The notes under the pieces were generated by a model. That model had not been told where the DNA came from. It worked only from the letters and a program-made list of their open reading frames with translations, and ran no database searches. From contig NAJO01000006.1 in NCBI GenBank assembly GCA_002077065.1, positions 1,116,001-1,180,000 on the forward strand: a DNA stretch of 64,000 nt, given 5' to 3'. This stretch comes from Cryoendolithus antarcticus (lineage: Eukaryota > Ascomycota > Dothideomycetes > Cladosporiales > Cladosporiaceae). The position numbers and the translations under genes are program-made. Below are positions 55,201 through 64,000 of the stretch, piece by piece; the first letter of the stretch is position 1; every line of letters begins with the position of its first letter.

Positions 55201-55701
55201 ACAAGCTCGCGACGTCTTGCATAAGTGGGGTGGGCTTGAATGTTCTTAGGTAGCGAGTGAGGTGCAGTCGGTTTAGGCTTATATCTCTTGGCTCGTTTGT
55301 TACAACATCAACTGTTCCTTTCGATGGTGCACTCGACCGCAGCTTACTCACTTACCAAAATGGTCCAGTCACGTAGATACGGTATTTGCTGATGGACAGC
55401 GCTCATCTGGAACGATGCTGTAGTTAACAGACCACAGTTGCTTCACGATCCGCTTCACGATCCACTTCTCATACCGGGTAGCGTGCATGACAGAAGTTAG
55501 AAGCTCAGCATGCCAGTATGCACAGTGTTGTACACGCCCTGAGGCCTCTGTTGCTAGCACGCAGGGAAGCCCGTCGAATCTAGAAAGGTTGCATCTCCCA
55601 GCCGCAGTGGTACAGTGGCCAACATCTTTTGCCTGGACACTCATACACGCTCTCCTCCACCTCAAAGCCTAGCCGTTCCTCTCGTGTGTCTCTCAAGCCA
55701 T
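52213..55701. other. gene-poor stretch, 3.5 kb
   Basis: The longest interval without a gene. Short frames (for example 52687-52992 plus, 54280-54774 minus) have no family likeness. No tRNA, terminal repeat or simple repeat was seen. Confidence 0.45.
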
Positions 55702-56457
55702 CTAGTGGTGCACGGGTGCCGCACTACGGTAGCCCACGATCTTGAACTTTCCAATGATCTCGCCGATAGTGAAGAAGCCGATAGTCTCGGCCGTCACAAC
55801 GCCTACTTGCGTGAGCGTCGCGGAGTCCAGGTTGCGTAGTCTGGTCAGGAAGGTCTCGGGGTTCTTGGCAGCAGCCTCGGCGGTTTGCGCGGCGGTTTGC
55901 GATGTTCGATTGAGGAGTGATTGAGGGTTCTTCGCGGCGTTTTGGAGTGGCGTCAAGTAAGATTGAATCGTTTGCATATTACTGCTGTAGGTCAGTGGTG
56001 TATTGTCACGCTTCGGGTATCGTTAGTCCCTTACGGTGGAGCCATGTTGCGACCCGAGACTGCGAGTTTGCCGAGTTCGCCAACAACTTTTGCGTAGTAG
56101 ATGGTAGGAGGCACCAATCCTAGACCATAGTTAGTGACTTTGCTCCATGTTCGGTGCTGCACTTGATGTTAGATGCGTACCTTGAGCGAAGCTGATCAAT
56201 CGCCCTGCACGACCTCCAACGCTGGATATCGTGCTGCTCGCGGCTGCGCCGGCTTTGCTCACGGACTCGCCAGCAGAGCTTGTGACGCGCGAGAGCCCCT
56301 GTTGCGCTTTACCGGCAGTCTCAGAGACAGCCTCTTTCGCCTTCATCGCTTGAGCAGATGCTGCACTGGTGGCTTCCGAGGTGGTGGAAGCTGCGCGTCG
56401 CTGTACGGCCCATCGCGACTGGCGGAGTGCCAGTCTGGGCACTGCACGAGCTGACAT
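55702..56457 (-). CDS. ATP20: mitochondrial ATP synthase subunit g (Atp20-like)
   Basis: Three exons, 56181-56457, 56035-56119 and 55702-55981, give 213 residues. Introns are 61 and 53 bp. The N-terminus is a mitochondrial presequence (MSARAVPRLALRQSRWAVQRRAAST). An Ala/Ser-rich helical region precedes the family core: GLVPPTIYYAKVVGELGKL, then MAPPNMQTIQSYLTPLQNAAKNPQSLL. The terminal helix is VGVVTAETIGFFTIGEIIGKFKIVGY, including the GxxxG-like dimer contact region (GEIIG). Subunit g sits in the Fo membrane part and promotes ATP-synthase dimers and cristae. It is longer than the yeast protein (115) because of the N-terminal extension. Divergent from Rok1 with 215 bp between starts. Confidence 0.9.
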
Positions 56458-56672
56458 TATGTGTGAAAAGGACGTAGGAGACGAATGTCGGAGTCAATGG
56501 CTCGTCGGAGGTGTAGTGAGGTCTCCCTGGAAATTGAGCTTCTTCAAAGTCGGGAAGTCCCGGCGGCTGGGGAGCTACTTTTCACTACCGTTGACTAAGT
56601 ATCAATATGGAAACATCGAATTCCGAAACTTAGGTCGACAGCGATCCCAAAACTTCGCTTCCACACAACACG
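56458..56672. promoter_or_regulatory. short divergent promoter, ATP20 / ROK1
   Basis: 215 bp between the two start codons, the shortest divergent gap in the window. Shared regulation is possible. Confidence 0.5.
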
Positions 56673-58775
56673 ATGGACGCACTGAAGCTGCTGTCACGTT
56701 CAACGAATGTACGGAGGGTGGGGAAGGATCGGCCGTTCGCTGGAAACAGCGTGAAGCTGCCGAGCAGTCAGAGCACTGCACCGCAGCCAATTACGAGTGG
56801 GAGCTCGGATGCGCCTCCTCTCAAGAGACGGAAACGAGACCATGAGCAAACCCCCGGTGGCTTGTCTGGCGATGCCGTCGTAGACTTCTTCGGGCAGGGT
56901 GCGGCAAGTGCTGCTGCAGCGCCTGCTGTTGTTGCACACAACGTAGCCGAAGACGATGTGGATTCGAAGGATAGTGCCGCGAACATTAAGCCTGAGGCAA
57001 ATGCTGAAGCGACAAAGAGTCTGTTGAGGCGTCATAAGCTCAAAGTGACCTGGCTGAATGCTGGCAAGAAGAAACAGTTGCGGAGTAAAGCCTCTGCTAC
57101 TCATGGCAAGAAGGACAAGCAAGGCGAGCCAGTGTACCCTGCGCCGTTGGAATACTTTGCCGATCTGGAGGGGCACTTTGCGATTTCGCGCAGACTATGT
57201 CAAAATGTTCGCGAACAAGGCTATGTCACAGCGACAGAAGTCCAGCTTGCTGCGCTTCCGTTGCTCATAGACTCGCCTGAGCGAAATCTACCTCGCGAGG
57301 TGGCTGCATGTTCTGCAGTGGATGACACTCAAGGTATTGACCTTTTGACCGTGGCGCCTACTGGTAGCGGTAAGACGCTTGCATTCCTTCTTCCGCTTTT
57401 CCATAAGATCGCACAGGCTCGAAGGAAAGAAGAGAAACTGCAAAGACGGACCACCGCACTAATCCTGGCACCGACAAAGGAGCTAGTGTCGCAAATTACC
57501 AACGAAGCTCGTAAGCTCGGTGCAAATACTGGCATTCAGGTAGCACAAGTGCGCAAAGGTATGCGCCTCGGACATGACCGGGGTACCAGTGGCAACGATG
57601 TGGGCAACGAGAGTGCAGTCAAGGTCGATATACTGGTCGCAGCGCCAGGGACACTGCACAGCATACTCAAGGACATTGACGAGGAAGCAGCAGCACTTCA
57701 GGACGTTGACACGCTCGTACTTGATGAAGCGGATGTGCTGCTCGATCCGCTGTTCCGTGAACAGACCACTGGAATCTGGAACAGGCTGTCGAACCCGGGG
57801 TTGAGAGTCAGTCTATGGTCGGCAACAATGGGTAGCAATATTGAGGAGCTCGCTCGTTCCATCATTGAGAATCGTCATAAGCGCTTACAGACGAGCGATG
57901 ATGCCCCTGCTCGTCCCGCGCCTCTATTGCGGTTGGTCGTCGGATTGAAGGACTCCGCAGTACCAAATGTCGAGCACAAGCTCATCTACGCTGCTACCGA
58001 GCAAGGAAAGCTTATGGGCTTGCGCCAATTGCTGCACCCCACCACCTCATCGCGCGAGCCTGGCCCACACTTGCGACCTCCCTTCATCGTTTTCACTCAG
58101 ACTATCGAACGGGCAGCGGCTCTGTACTCCGAGTTGCTATACGATATCCCAAACGAGGCAGGCGGTATCGGTCGGATCGCTGTGCTTCACTCAGATCTCT
58201 CGGACACCGCGCGAGACGATGTCATGATTCGCTTCCGGAAAGGCGAGATCTGGGTCCTCATCACAACAGATCTCTTGTCGCGCGGTGTTGACTTCCGCGG
58301 AGTCAATGGAGTCGTGAACTACGACATCCCATCCTCGAGTGCCGCGTACGTGCATCGAGTCGGCCGGACCGGTCGTGCCGGACGTGAAGGCGGTGTGGCT
58401 GTCACTTTGTATAGCAAGGAAGACATTCCGTACATGAAACATGTCGCCAATGTGGTTGCTGTGGCGAATCAGCAGAAAGGTATCGCGGTGGACGGAAGCT
58501 CACAGGAGTGGCTGCTACGCTCTCTACCCAAGATGACACAAAATGATAAGCAGAAGCTTAAGAAGCACGGCGTTGAGGCACGAACATCCCGAGGCATGGC
58601 GAAGGATGCTCGTGGTGCTTCAAAGGCTCGTATCAGCACCAAGGCTGGCTTTATAAGACGACAGGAAAACAATCGCAAGGGCGCTGTTGTAGGCAGTCAA
58701 CGAAGATCTCAAGCCTTGGCAAATGAGGATATCTCAGATCAAGGCGAAGAGACCGACTTCGGTGGCTTTGATTGA
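56673..58775 (+). CDS. ROK1: DEAD-box RNA helicase Rok1 (DDX52)
   Basis: Single exon, 700 residues. The start MDALKLLSRSTN is the characteristic beginning of Rok1, a nucleolar helicase that acts in 18S rRNA maturation and snR30 release. Motifs in order: Q-motif region around TATEVQLAALPLL; Walker A APTGSGKT at about 228; PTKELVSQI (Ia); LDEADVLLD (motif II) at about 350; SAT (III); FIVFTQT (IV); LITTDLLSRGVDFRGV (V) and HRVGRTGRAGREG (VI). The C-terminal tail is basic, ending with an acidic patch (DQGEETDFGGFD). The N-terminal extension contains RRKRDHEQ, a nuclear signal candidate. Its stop codon ends 10 bp from the stop of the convergent dehydrogenase gene. Confidence 0.95.
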   Translation: MDALKLLSRSTNVRRVGKDRPFAGNSVKLPSSQSTAPQPITSGSSDAPPLKRRKRDHEQTPGGLSGDAVVDFFGQGAASAAAAPAVVAHNVAEDDVDSKDSAANIKPEANAEATKSLLRRHKLKVTWLNAGKKKQLRSKASATHGKKDKQGEPVYPAPLEYFADLEGHFAISRRLCQNVREQGYVTATEVQLAALPLLIDSPERNLPREVAACSAVDDTQGIDLLTVAPTGSGKTLAFLLPLFHKIAQARRKEEKLQRRTTALILAPTKELVSQITNEARKLGANTGIQVAQVRKGMRLGHDRGTSGNDVGNESAVKVDILVAAPGTLHSILKDIDEEAAALQDVDTLVLDEADVLLDPLFREQTTGIWNRLSNPGLRVSLWSATMGSNIEELARSIIENRHKRLQTSDDAPARPAPLLRLVVGLKDSAVPNVEHKLIYAATEQGKLMGLRQLLHPTTSSREPGPHLRPPFIVFTQTIERAAALYSELLYDIPNEAGGIGRIAVLHSDLSDTARDDVMIRFRKGEIWVLITTDLLSRGVDFRGVNGVVNYDIPSSSAAYVHRVGRTGRAGREGGVAVTLYSKEDIPYMKHVANVVAVANQQKGIAVDGSSQEWLLRSLPKMTQNDKQKLKKHGVEARTSRGMAKDARGASKARISTKAGFIRRQENNRKGAVVGSQRRSQALANEDISDQGEETDFGGFD

Positions 58776-58785
58776 AGGTCAGGAC

Positions 58786-59687
58786 TTATTGCAAATTTAC
58801 AAACAACCCGCCATCAACGAGCATTTGCGAACCACTCATGTACTGGCTCATATCGGACGCCAAAAATACCGCTGGTCCAGCCATATCATGCGGCTGCCCC
58901 AGCCTTCCCAGCGGGATTCGACCCTCCATATAAGTCCTCTTCGACTCATCGGCAAGATCCTCGTCGTTGAGCTGCGTTCTGATCGTGCCGGGAAGCAATG
59001 CATTACAACGGATGTTGTACTTGCCCAACGCACAGGCGCAAGACTGCATCAGTGAAAGTACGCCTGCTTTCGTTGGCGTGTAGTGAGTTTGTCCTGCGCC
59101 GCCTACTAGGGCGGAGATCGAGGACATGCCGATGATGCTGCCGCCTTGAGGTGTCTGGCGGGCCATTTGCTGTGCTGCCGCTTGGACTGCGAAGACGGCG
59201 CCGTTGAGGTTTGTGCTTATGGTAGAGTTGACTAGTTCGGGGGACATGCTGGATGGAGCAACGGGTGAGCTGAGGAGATGATCGTGGCTTTCAAGGGGCG
59301 CATACGCACGTTAAGAAGTCCGTAAACTGACAGATGCCTGCATTGCTGACGAAAACGTCGAGTCTGCCATATTTCTCTACCGTCTTCGCTACCAATTCTT
59401 GTCCAGCTGAGGGCTTTCCCACATCACCAGGTACAGCGATCAGCTTGTTAGCATGATCCCTGCCCAGTTCAGCAACGAGACTCTCGTATTGCTTCGTTGA
59501 CTTGTCGTCGGGGAAATAATTGACGCCCACTTTGGCCCCTTGGCGAATGTATTCGAGAACTATTGCTCGGCCGATACCTGTAGCGTGCAATTTAGTACCG
59601 CATTCTCGTAGGCATGTCGTGTCAACCTCACTTACCCGTGACGCCGCCTGTGATTGCTGCAATCTTTCCTGCAAGCAGTCCGACCAT
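58786..59687 (-). CDS. L-rhamnose 1-dehydrogenase (short-chain dehydrogenase, LRA1-like)
   Basis: Three exons, 59636-59687, 59310-59577 and 58786-59248, give 260 residues. Introns are 58 and 61 bp. NAD(P) motif TGGVTGIG at the N-terminus, NAG in the middle, catalytic serine in GMSSISALVGG and the YxxxK pair in HYTPTKAG. The start (MVGLLAGKIAAITGGVTG), the block QTHYTPTKAGVLSLMQS, and the end LVDGGLFVNLQ agree with the yeast/fungal L-rhamnose dehydrogenase of the non-phosphorylating rhamnose pathway (L-rhamnose to L-rhamnono-lactone). Specificity is by family resemblance, not proof; other sugar SDRs are close. The neighbour across a 348-bp promoter is a lactonase-type amidohydrolase, which supports the assignment. 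Confidence 0.85.
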
Positions 59688-60035
59688 CGTTCTTCACCTT
59701 GACTGGATGGGGATTTTCACGGCAGAAGTAATGCTCCAGTGATTTCTACGCACGAACTAGAGTGCACAACAACTGCAACTGTACGTCGAGGTGGAGCCGA
59801 CATTGGCTCGGATGATCTATGGCCGAGTGAACTCTTTCTCGCTCAATGGCAAGTCTCGCTGTCGCTCAGCTTTCTATTCGGCGTCCAAATTGTGTGTCAA
59901 GCTGCAAGTATTGCTTGAGAGCTCATGAACATGTATTTGCTGTCACCTAGTCATCGTTAATCGACCTTGCCTTAAGAGACCTCAGATGCACAAGAATCGA
60001 ACCTTCCTCTCTGCTCCCAAAGCATATAGTCCACG
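59688..60035. promoter_or_regulatory. divergent promoter of the putative rhamnose genes
   Basis: 348 bp between start codons of the dehydrogenase and the lactonase; probable shared control region. No factor site is named. Confidence 0.55.
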
Positions 60036-61082
60036 ATGTCCCTGAGCTCTCTCATAGACAGCCACATCCACCTCTGGCCCTCCAGCGCCTCCAACGAGAG
60101 TGCTCACTCATGGATGACCCCAGGCATGCCCTTAGCAAAACCGCACCTCCTCTCAGATTACTTCCATGCTACCAAGAACCCGTCTCAAACGCAGATTGAA
60201 GGCGTAGTCTACATCGAAACCGACCGCGCCCTCCTCACTCCCACCTCAGATCTCTCGACATGGGCCGCGGAAGCAATCAAGGAAACTACTTTCCTCCGCT
60301 CCATAGTGGAAGGCCACTATGGCCCCGAAGCCAACTCAAAGCTGCTCGGCATCGTCCTCTGGGCGCCCATGGACCAGCCCACCGCCACTCTTCTCGAATG
60401 GCTCAAGCTAGCCGAGCAGACCGCTGGACTAGAGACGTGGAGAAGGGTGAAAGGTTTCCGCTTCCTACTCCAGGGACTTCGCGAGGAGGCGAAGTTCGGT
60501 GAAGTCGTGCTAAACGGACCTTTTGTCGAGAACCTCGAGATCCTAGGCCAAAGGGGCTTCTCCTTGGACATCGGCGTCGACCAGCACTCCAGCGGCGTTT
60601 GGCAGTTGGAGATCGTCGAGCAGGCCATGCGGCGTGCGCACGAAGGTGTGGAGGCAGGGGAGAAAGTGATATTCATCGTCAATCACCTCTGCAAACCCGA
60701 CTTCTCGAAGCACACAGATTCTGGGCATGAGGACGAGGGCTTTGTGAGGTGGAAGCAAGCCATTGAGAAGATGGCGAAGTGCGAGAGGACTTACATGAAG
60801 CTTTCTGGCGCCTTCTCCGAGTTACCTGATACTCCGACCGTGGACACGGATGTAGCGAAGCAGATTGAGCCGTGGGTCAAGCACGTACTCGAGTGCTTTG
60901 GCGCGAAGAGAATGATGTTCGGCAGCGACTGGCCGGTTTGCAACGTCAACGGACCGGAGCACGCGAGCCCATTTGGTGTCTGGGTGGGTGTTGTTGATCG
61001 ACTGCTGCAGAAGCTCGTGCCCCAGGAATATCACCAAGACGTCTGGTCAGACACAGCTAAGGGAGCCTATCGACTGCACTGA
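60036..61082 (+). CDS. amidohydrolase-2 family lactonase, likely L-rhamnono-gamma-lactonase (LRA2-like)
   Basis: Single exon, 348 residues, TIM-barrel amidohydrolase of the PF04909 type. The N-terminal metal motif DSHIHLWP, the strand RVKGFRFLLQG, IVNHLCKPD, TYMKLSGAFSE and the C-terminal FGSDWPVCN are in the expected order for sugar lactonases and dipicolinate-type relatives. Its place opposite an L-rhamnose dehydrogenase suggests the second step, opening L-rhamnono-lactone to L-rhamnonate. Cytosolic; no signal peptide. The substrate is inferred from context. The dehydratase and the final aldolase of the pathway are not in this window. Confidence 0.82.
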   Translation: MSLSSLIDSHIHLWPSSASNESAHSWMTPGMPLAKPHLLSDYFHATKNPSQTQIEGVVYIETDRALLTPTSDLSTWAAEAIKETTFLRSIVEGHYGPEANSKLLGIVLWAPMDQPTATLLEWLKLAEQTAGLETWRRVKGFRFLLQGLREEAKFGEVVLNGPFVENLEILGQRGFSLDIGVDQHSSGVWQLEIVEQAMRRAHEGVEAGEKVIFIVNHLCKPDFSKHTDSGHEDEGFVRWKQAIEKMAKCERTYMKLSGAFSELPDTPTVDTDVAKQIEPWVKHVLECFGAKRMMFGSDWPVCNVNGPEHASPFGVWVGVVDRLLQKLVPQEYHQDVWSDTAKGAYRLH

Positions 61083-61256
61083 GAGTACTCGAGTTGACTA
61101 CACAGCGCTCAGCCCACGTATACACAAATGGCTACCTCATATACACACGCATCCAATCACATCCAATGCGTAACGACCGAACCCCAAACCCGAACGCCTT
61201 CGCTAAAAATCCCAGTATCATACCCCATCAGACATTTCCTCGCCCGGAAGCCCCAC

Positions 61257-63036
61257 CTAGGGCCTCCTAGTGCCCAGCGCAGGAAAGATACCCGAGAGCA
61301 TCTTCCGCCACTTCGGCATCGCAGCCGCCTCCTCAGCATCAGGATCTATAGGCGCCGCCTGTCGTCCAAGCATAGTAATAGCTCTTTGCCGCGCCCACTC
61401 TCGCCGACCTACGCTGCCATCTGGTGGCGCGAGGCCTGGTGCACCATTGGCGCCTATCGTTGAGCGCCTGTTGCCAGACACTGGTGGCAGATCTGCGAGC
61501 GGCTGTCCGGCGGGTGTAGGAGCAGATGAGACACGTCTGCCTACTCGGGCCCGAAGCCGCTCTGCAAGTGTGTGCGGTGGCGAAGACGTATCGGCCTGCG
61601 CGTCGATTTCAGCAGCTTGTGCTGCGTTCGCCGCTCTACGTGCTCGTCGGTGTCGCACCATACGTTCTCGCCGGACCATGGCATTGGTGATGGTCGTTGG
61701 ACAGAATCCTGCTGGTAACACGGTCGTCTTGCAGACGGGGCACAGGCTGCTGTTGTCGCGCAAGAACGTATCAACGCACTCCGGGTGGAAGATATGCTGG
61801 CACGGCAGCTCGCGAACTATGCTACCCGCTTCGCCGGTCGCGGGATCAGGGCTGACATAGTCGTCAAGGCATATTGCGCAGGTAGTCTGGGAGAAGGCTG
61901 TAGGCTGGTATGCAGAAGCTGGAATGAGCGTGGGTGGCTGTCGGACGGGAGGTGGCGAAGATGGAGATCCGGGCCGACTGCTGGTAGCGGACTCGCTGCT
62001 GCCCTTAGCGGGACTGATGGTCGCTGGCGCGATCGCCACCAGAGCTTCCGGCCGTACTGGAGCACCTGAGCCATAAGTGTAGAGTGGCATGCGATCGAGT
62101 ATCTCCTGAGGGACTGTGAGGCGCTTGATTCCGAGAGCCTCAAGGTCGATCTCGCCGTTTGCCACTTGTCGTTGTAGAGCTCGTCGTCTCCTGCGCTGGG
62201 TCCAGTGCATGAAGACCGAGGTCATGCCGATGATACCCAGTAGTATCGCGAGCACAATGAGCAGGAACACCCACAGACTAGGCAGTGTGCTCCCATTGCC
62301 TTTGAACATGTCAGCAACTCTCCGTGAATGCGTTAGATTGCCAACACATACCAGTATCGATATCCACAAACAACCTCACATAATCACTCGTAGTATACTG
62401 TCCCTCCAACTGCTGCCCATTAGGCACACTACTCATATTCCCGCTATAAGCCGCACTCTCATCCAGGATCTGCTTCCCATACGTCCCCGGTATAGCATAG
62501 ACGGGAAACTTATTGTCCGTCTTCCACCGCCCTCCATCGCCCAAATTCCAAACCGGATCGTTAGGCAGCGGCGGCTCATTCAGCGTGTCATCTGAAGCCA
62601 GGAAGAATAGGAAACCCTCGATCGGATCTCCCGTGGCCGCAGCGAGGTATCTGAGTGTACACGCCGGGCTCACCCACGGCGCGATGGCGATGAGATCGAA
62701 TTCATATCGTGGCAAGTTTGCGCGGCGCGTGACGTTCGCAGGGAGGTATGGTTCGGAAGCTTCGATACATGGGTCGCCGTTGGCGAGGGTGGGCGTGTAC
62801 AAAAGACCAGTGACATCTGCGCCGCCGTTCGCGGTGTTGGTGGACAAGGTGCGGATGTTCGAGGACAGGAGGGTGGTGTAGGAGATGGAGGAGTTGATGC
62901 GCTCGAACTGCGGTGGGCCGGAGATAGTCTCGGGGTCAGGAAAGGCGAGGGTGATGATCTGAAGCGAGTTGGCCGCTGTGCGATATCAGTGAGTGTACTT
63001 GTGTTATGTGGTACAGTGCTCGAGTCTCGTACTCAT
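61257..63036 (-). CDS. RING-H2 membrane E3 ubiquitin ligase with lumenal domain (5' end uncertain)
   Basis: Exons 62352-62975 and 61257-62299 are secure (52-bp intron). A further 57-bp intron (62976-63032) would join a short first exon ending at the ATG at 63034-63036. The protein has a lumenal N-terminal region with NxS/T sites (NSS, NVT, NMS). One TM helix follows (LWVFLLIVLAILLGIIGMTSVFM), then a basic RRRRR stop. A proline/serine-rich cytosolic stretch leads to RING-H2: CAICLDDY...CQHIFHPECVDTFLRDNSSLCPVC (C3H2C3). The layout resembles RNF13/RMR-type ligases of endosome or vacuole membranes. A signal peptide is expected but not found at the proposed ATG, so the true first exon may lie further upstream. 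Confidence 0.8.
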
Positions 63037-64000
63037 GCTTGCGGTCTCTCGCCGGCGACGCCGGTCGGGTCGCTGCTTCGATGCACTCCTCCAGGTGGCG
63101 CAAAGGCTCTAAATGATTGTTCTATCAATGTTGACAAGCCATACTGGATACACGAATATGCATGCGACCGCCAAACGAGTCGCTCATGGACATTGGTGCT
63201 GGGATGATGGAGTGGCAAGGGCAGTGCACGGGCACTATGATGCGAGGCCAAGATTGCGGGAAGCATCGTGGAGTCTACCGTACCCGGTCTGGTGCCGGAC
63301 AGCCGACTTGATGAGATCTGCCTCGATGGGGCTCGAGATATGCCAAGGATCATGGAGTACATGACAAACGCAACCGTCAAACACACAGTCGCGCGCATGA
63401 AAATGGGACTTGTCTGGAGATCATTGCAGAGGGAGGTGCTAGAGCTTCAAATCGTGTCTCTCGGTTCGCTCTTGCAGCAAAGAAGGTTAAGATATGCTTC
63501 ACGCAAATAACGACGAGCAATGCGCACTGCGAGTGAGAGACCACCGGAGTGCTTCACACCAGCGATGGGGTCGGCTCCCTGCCACGTCCTAGTGAGGGAT
63601 CATGGTGTCATCGAGTACGCTACCATCAAAGCGGGGCTTGCGCACAGTGAACGGGCATTGGCAAGAGAATAGCATCACTGTCATCCGCTATCTCTCTAAC
63701 ACCAGTCTCGCACCTTTCATCGCCAAGTACCAGTCTAGCAGACCCCATCATCCCGCCTGCGCTCGACCACTTCCTCTCTGTCAATCTCACCAACCCCCGA
63801 AACTCTACACATCTCACTCTCTCGTTATCCTACCGCTCCCACTCGCATACGCTTTTCAATCTGTCCCGCCTCCCCATCACTCTCCATCCTCGTCTCATCA
63901 CAGCCCACAGCTGCCCAAGACCCCAAGAATCAAATACGCCAGGCAACCCCAATGCATCTGCCCGCCTCCCATGGAATCATCCCATCTTCCAACGCCCGCA
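63037..64000. other. right end, intergenic with possible start of a downstream gene
   Basis: No secure gene. A CT-rich tract at about 63770-63905 is typical of fungal promoters. An ATG at 63971 opens a frame to the window end (MESSHLPTPA), too short to judge. Confidence 0.3.

Noticed and set aside
1..64000. CRISPR arrays, rRNA, prokaryotic operons or insertion sequences
   Set aside because: No direct-repeat arrays, rRNA-like sequence or terminal inverted repeats were seen; the window is eukaryotic.

Overview
The window is nuclear DNA of a filamentous ascomycete, most likely a Dothideomycete. It shows single-gene transcription units with short GT-AG introns (mostly 49-66 bp), no operons, a HET-domain gene, a group III (Os-1/Nik1-type) hybrid histidine kinase with repeated HAMP domains, and conserved fungal housekeeping genes (U5-40K/SNRNP40, Bet3, Tma23, Nas2, Rok1, ATP synthase subunit g). 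Class-level placement is inference from gene content; no species is claimed.

Layout. 1-4543: tandem array of three related protein-kinase genes (first one cut by the window edge and interrupted by an in-frame TGA). 5176-7635: divergent SNRNP40 and Bet3 genes; Bet3 carries a 9-nt microexon. 7668-9062: NtaA/SnaA/DszA-type flavin monooxygenase, convergent with Bet3. 9527-11101: type II membrane glycoprotein. 11632-15819: full-length ABCB (MDR-type) transporter. 16478-17744: secreted tyrosinase. 18824-19933: protein with degenerate double-stranded-RNA-binding folds. 20528-24301: three tandem F-box-like paralogues, the middle one frameshifted. 24616-27631: Tma23-like G-patch protein and a GH5 endoglucanase. 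28511-34586: membrane hairpin protein with two PPxY motifs, proteasome chaperone Nas2, HET-domain protein and a two-TM coiled-coil protein. 35664-39716: Os-1/Nik1 osmosensor kinase. 40766-44021: large bZIP factor (with a 19-nt exon) and a Pmp3-family protein. 45091-48269: unknown protein, DHDPS-family aldolase, RRM-like protein. 48270-50632 and 52213-55701 are gene-poor, flanking a family 2 glycosyltransferase (50633-52212). 55702-58775: ATP synthase subunit g and Rok1, divergent. 58786-61082: L-rhamnose dehydrogenase and a likely L-rhamnono-lactonase, divergent, forming a small rhamnose-catabolic pair. 61257-63036: RING membrane ubiquitin ligase with unresolved 5' end.

Working together. Most neighbours are functionally unrelated, as is usual in such genomes. 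The credible functional links are the rhamnose pair and the two local tandem families (kinases, F-box-like). Splice junctions were derived by hand from GT/AG sites, frame and fit to family consensus; none has transcript support here. I did not find an obvious self-contained new system. The most unusual items are the kinase array with its duplicated upstream block, the Bet3 microexon, and the PPxY membrane protein.
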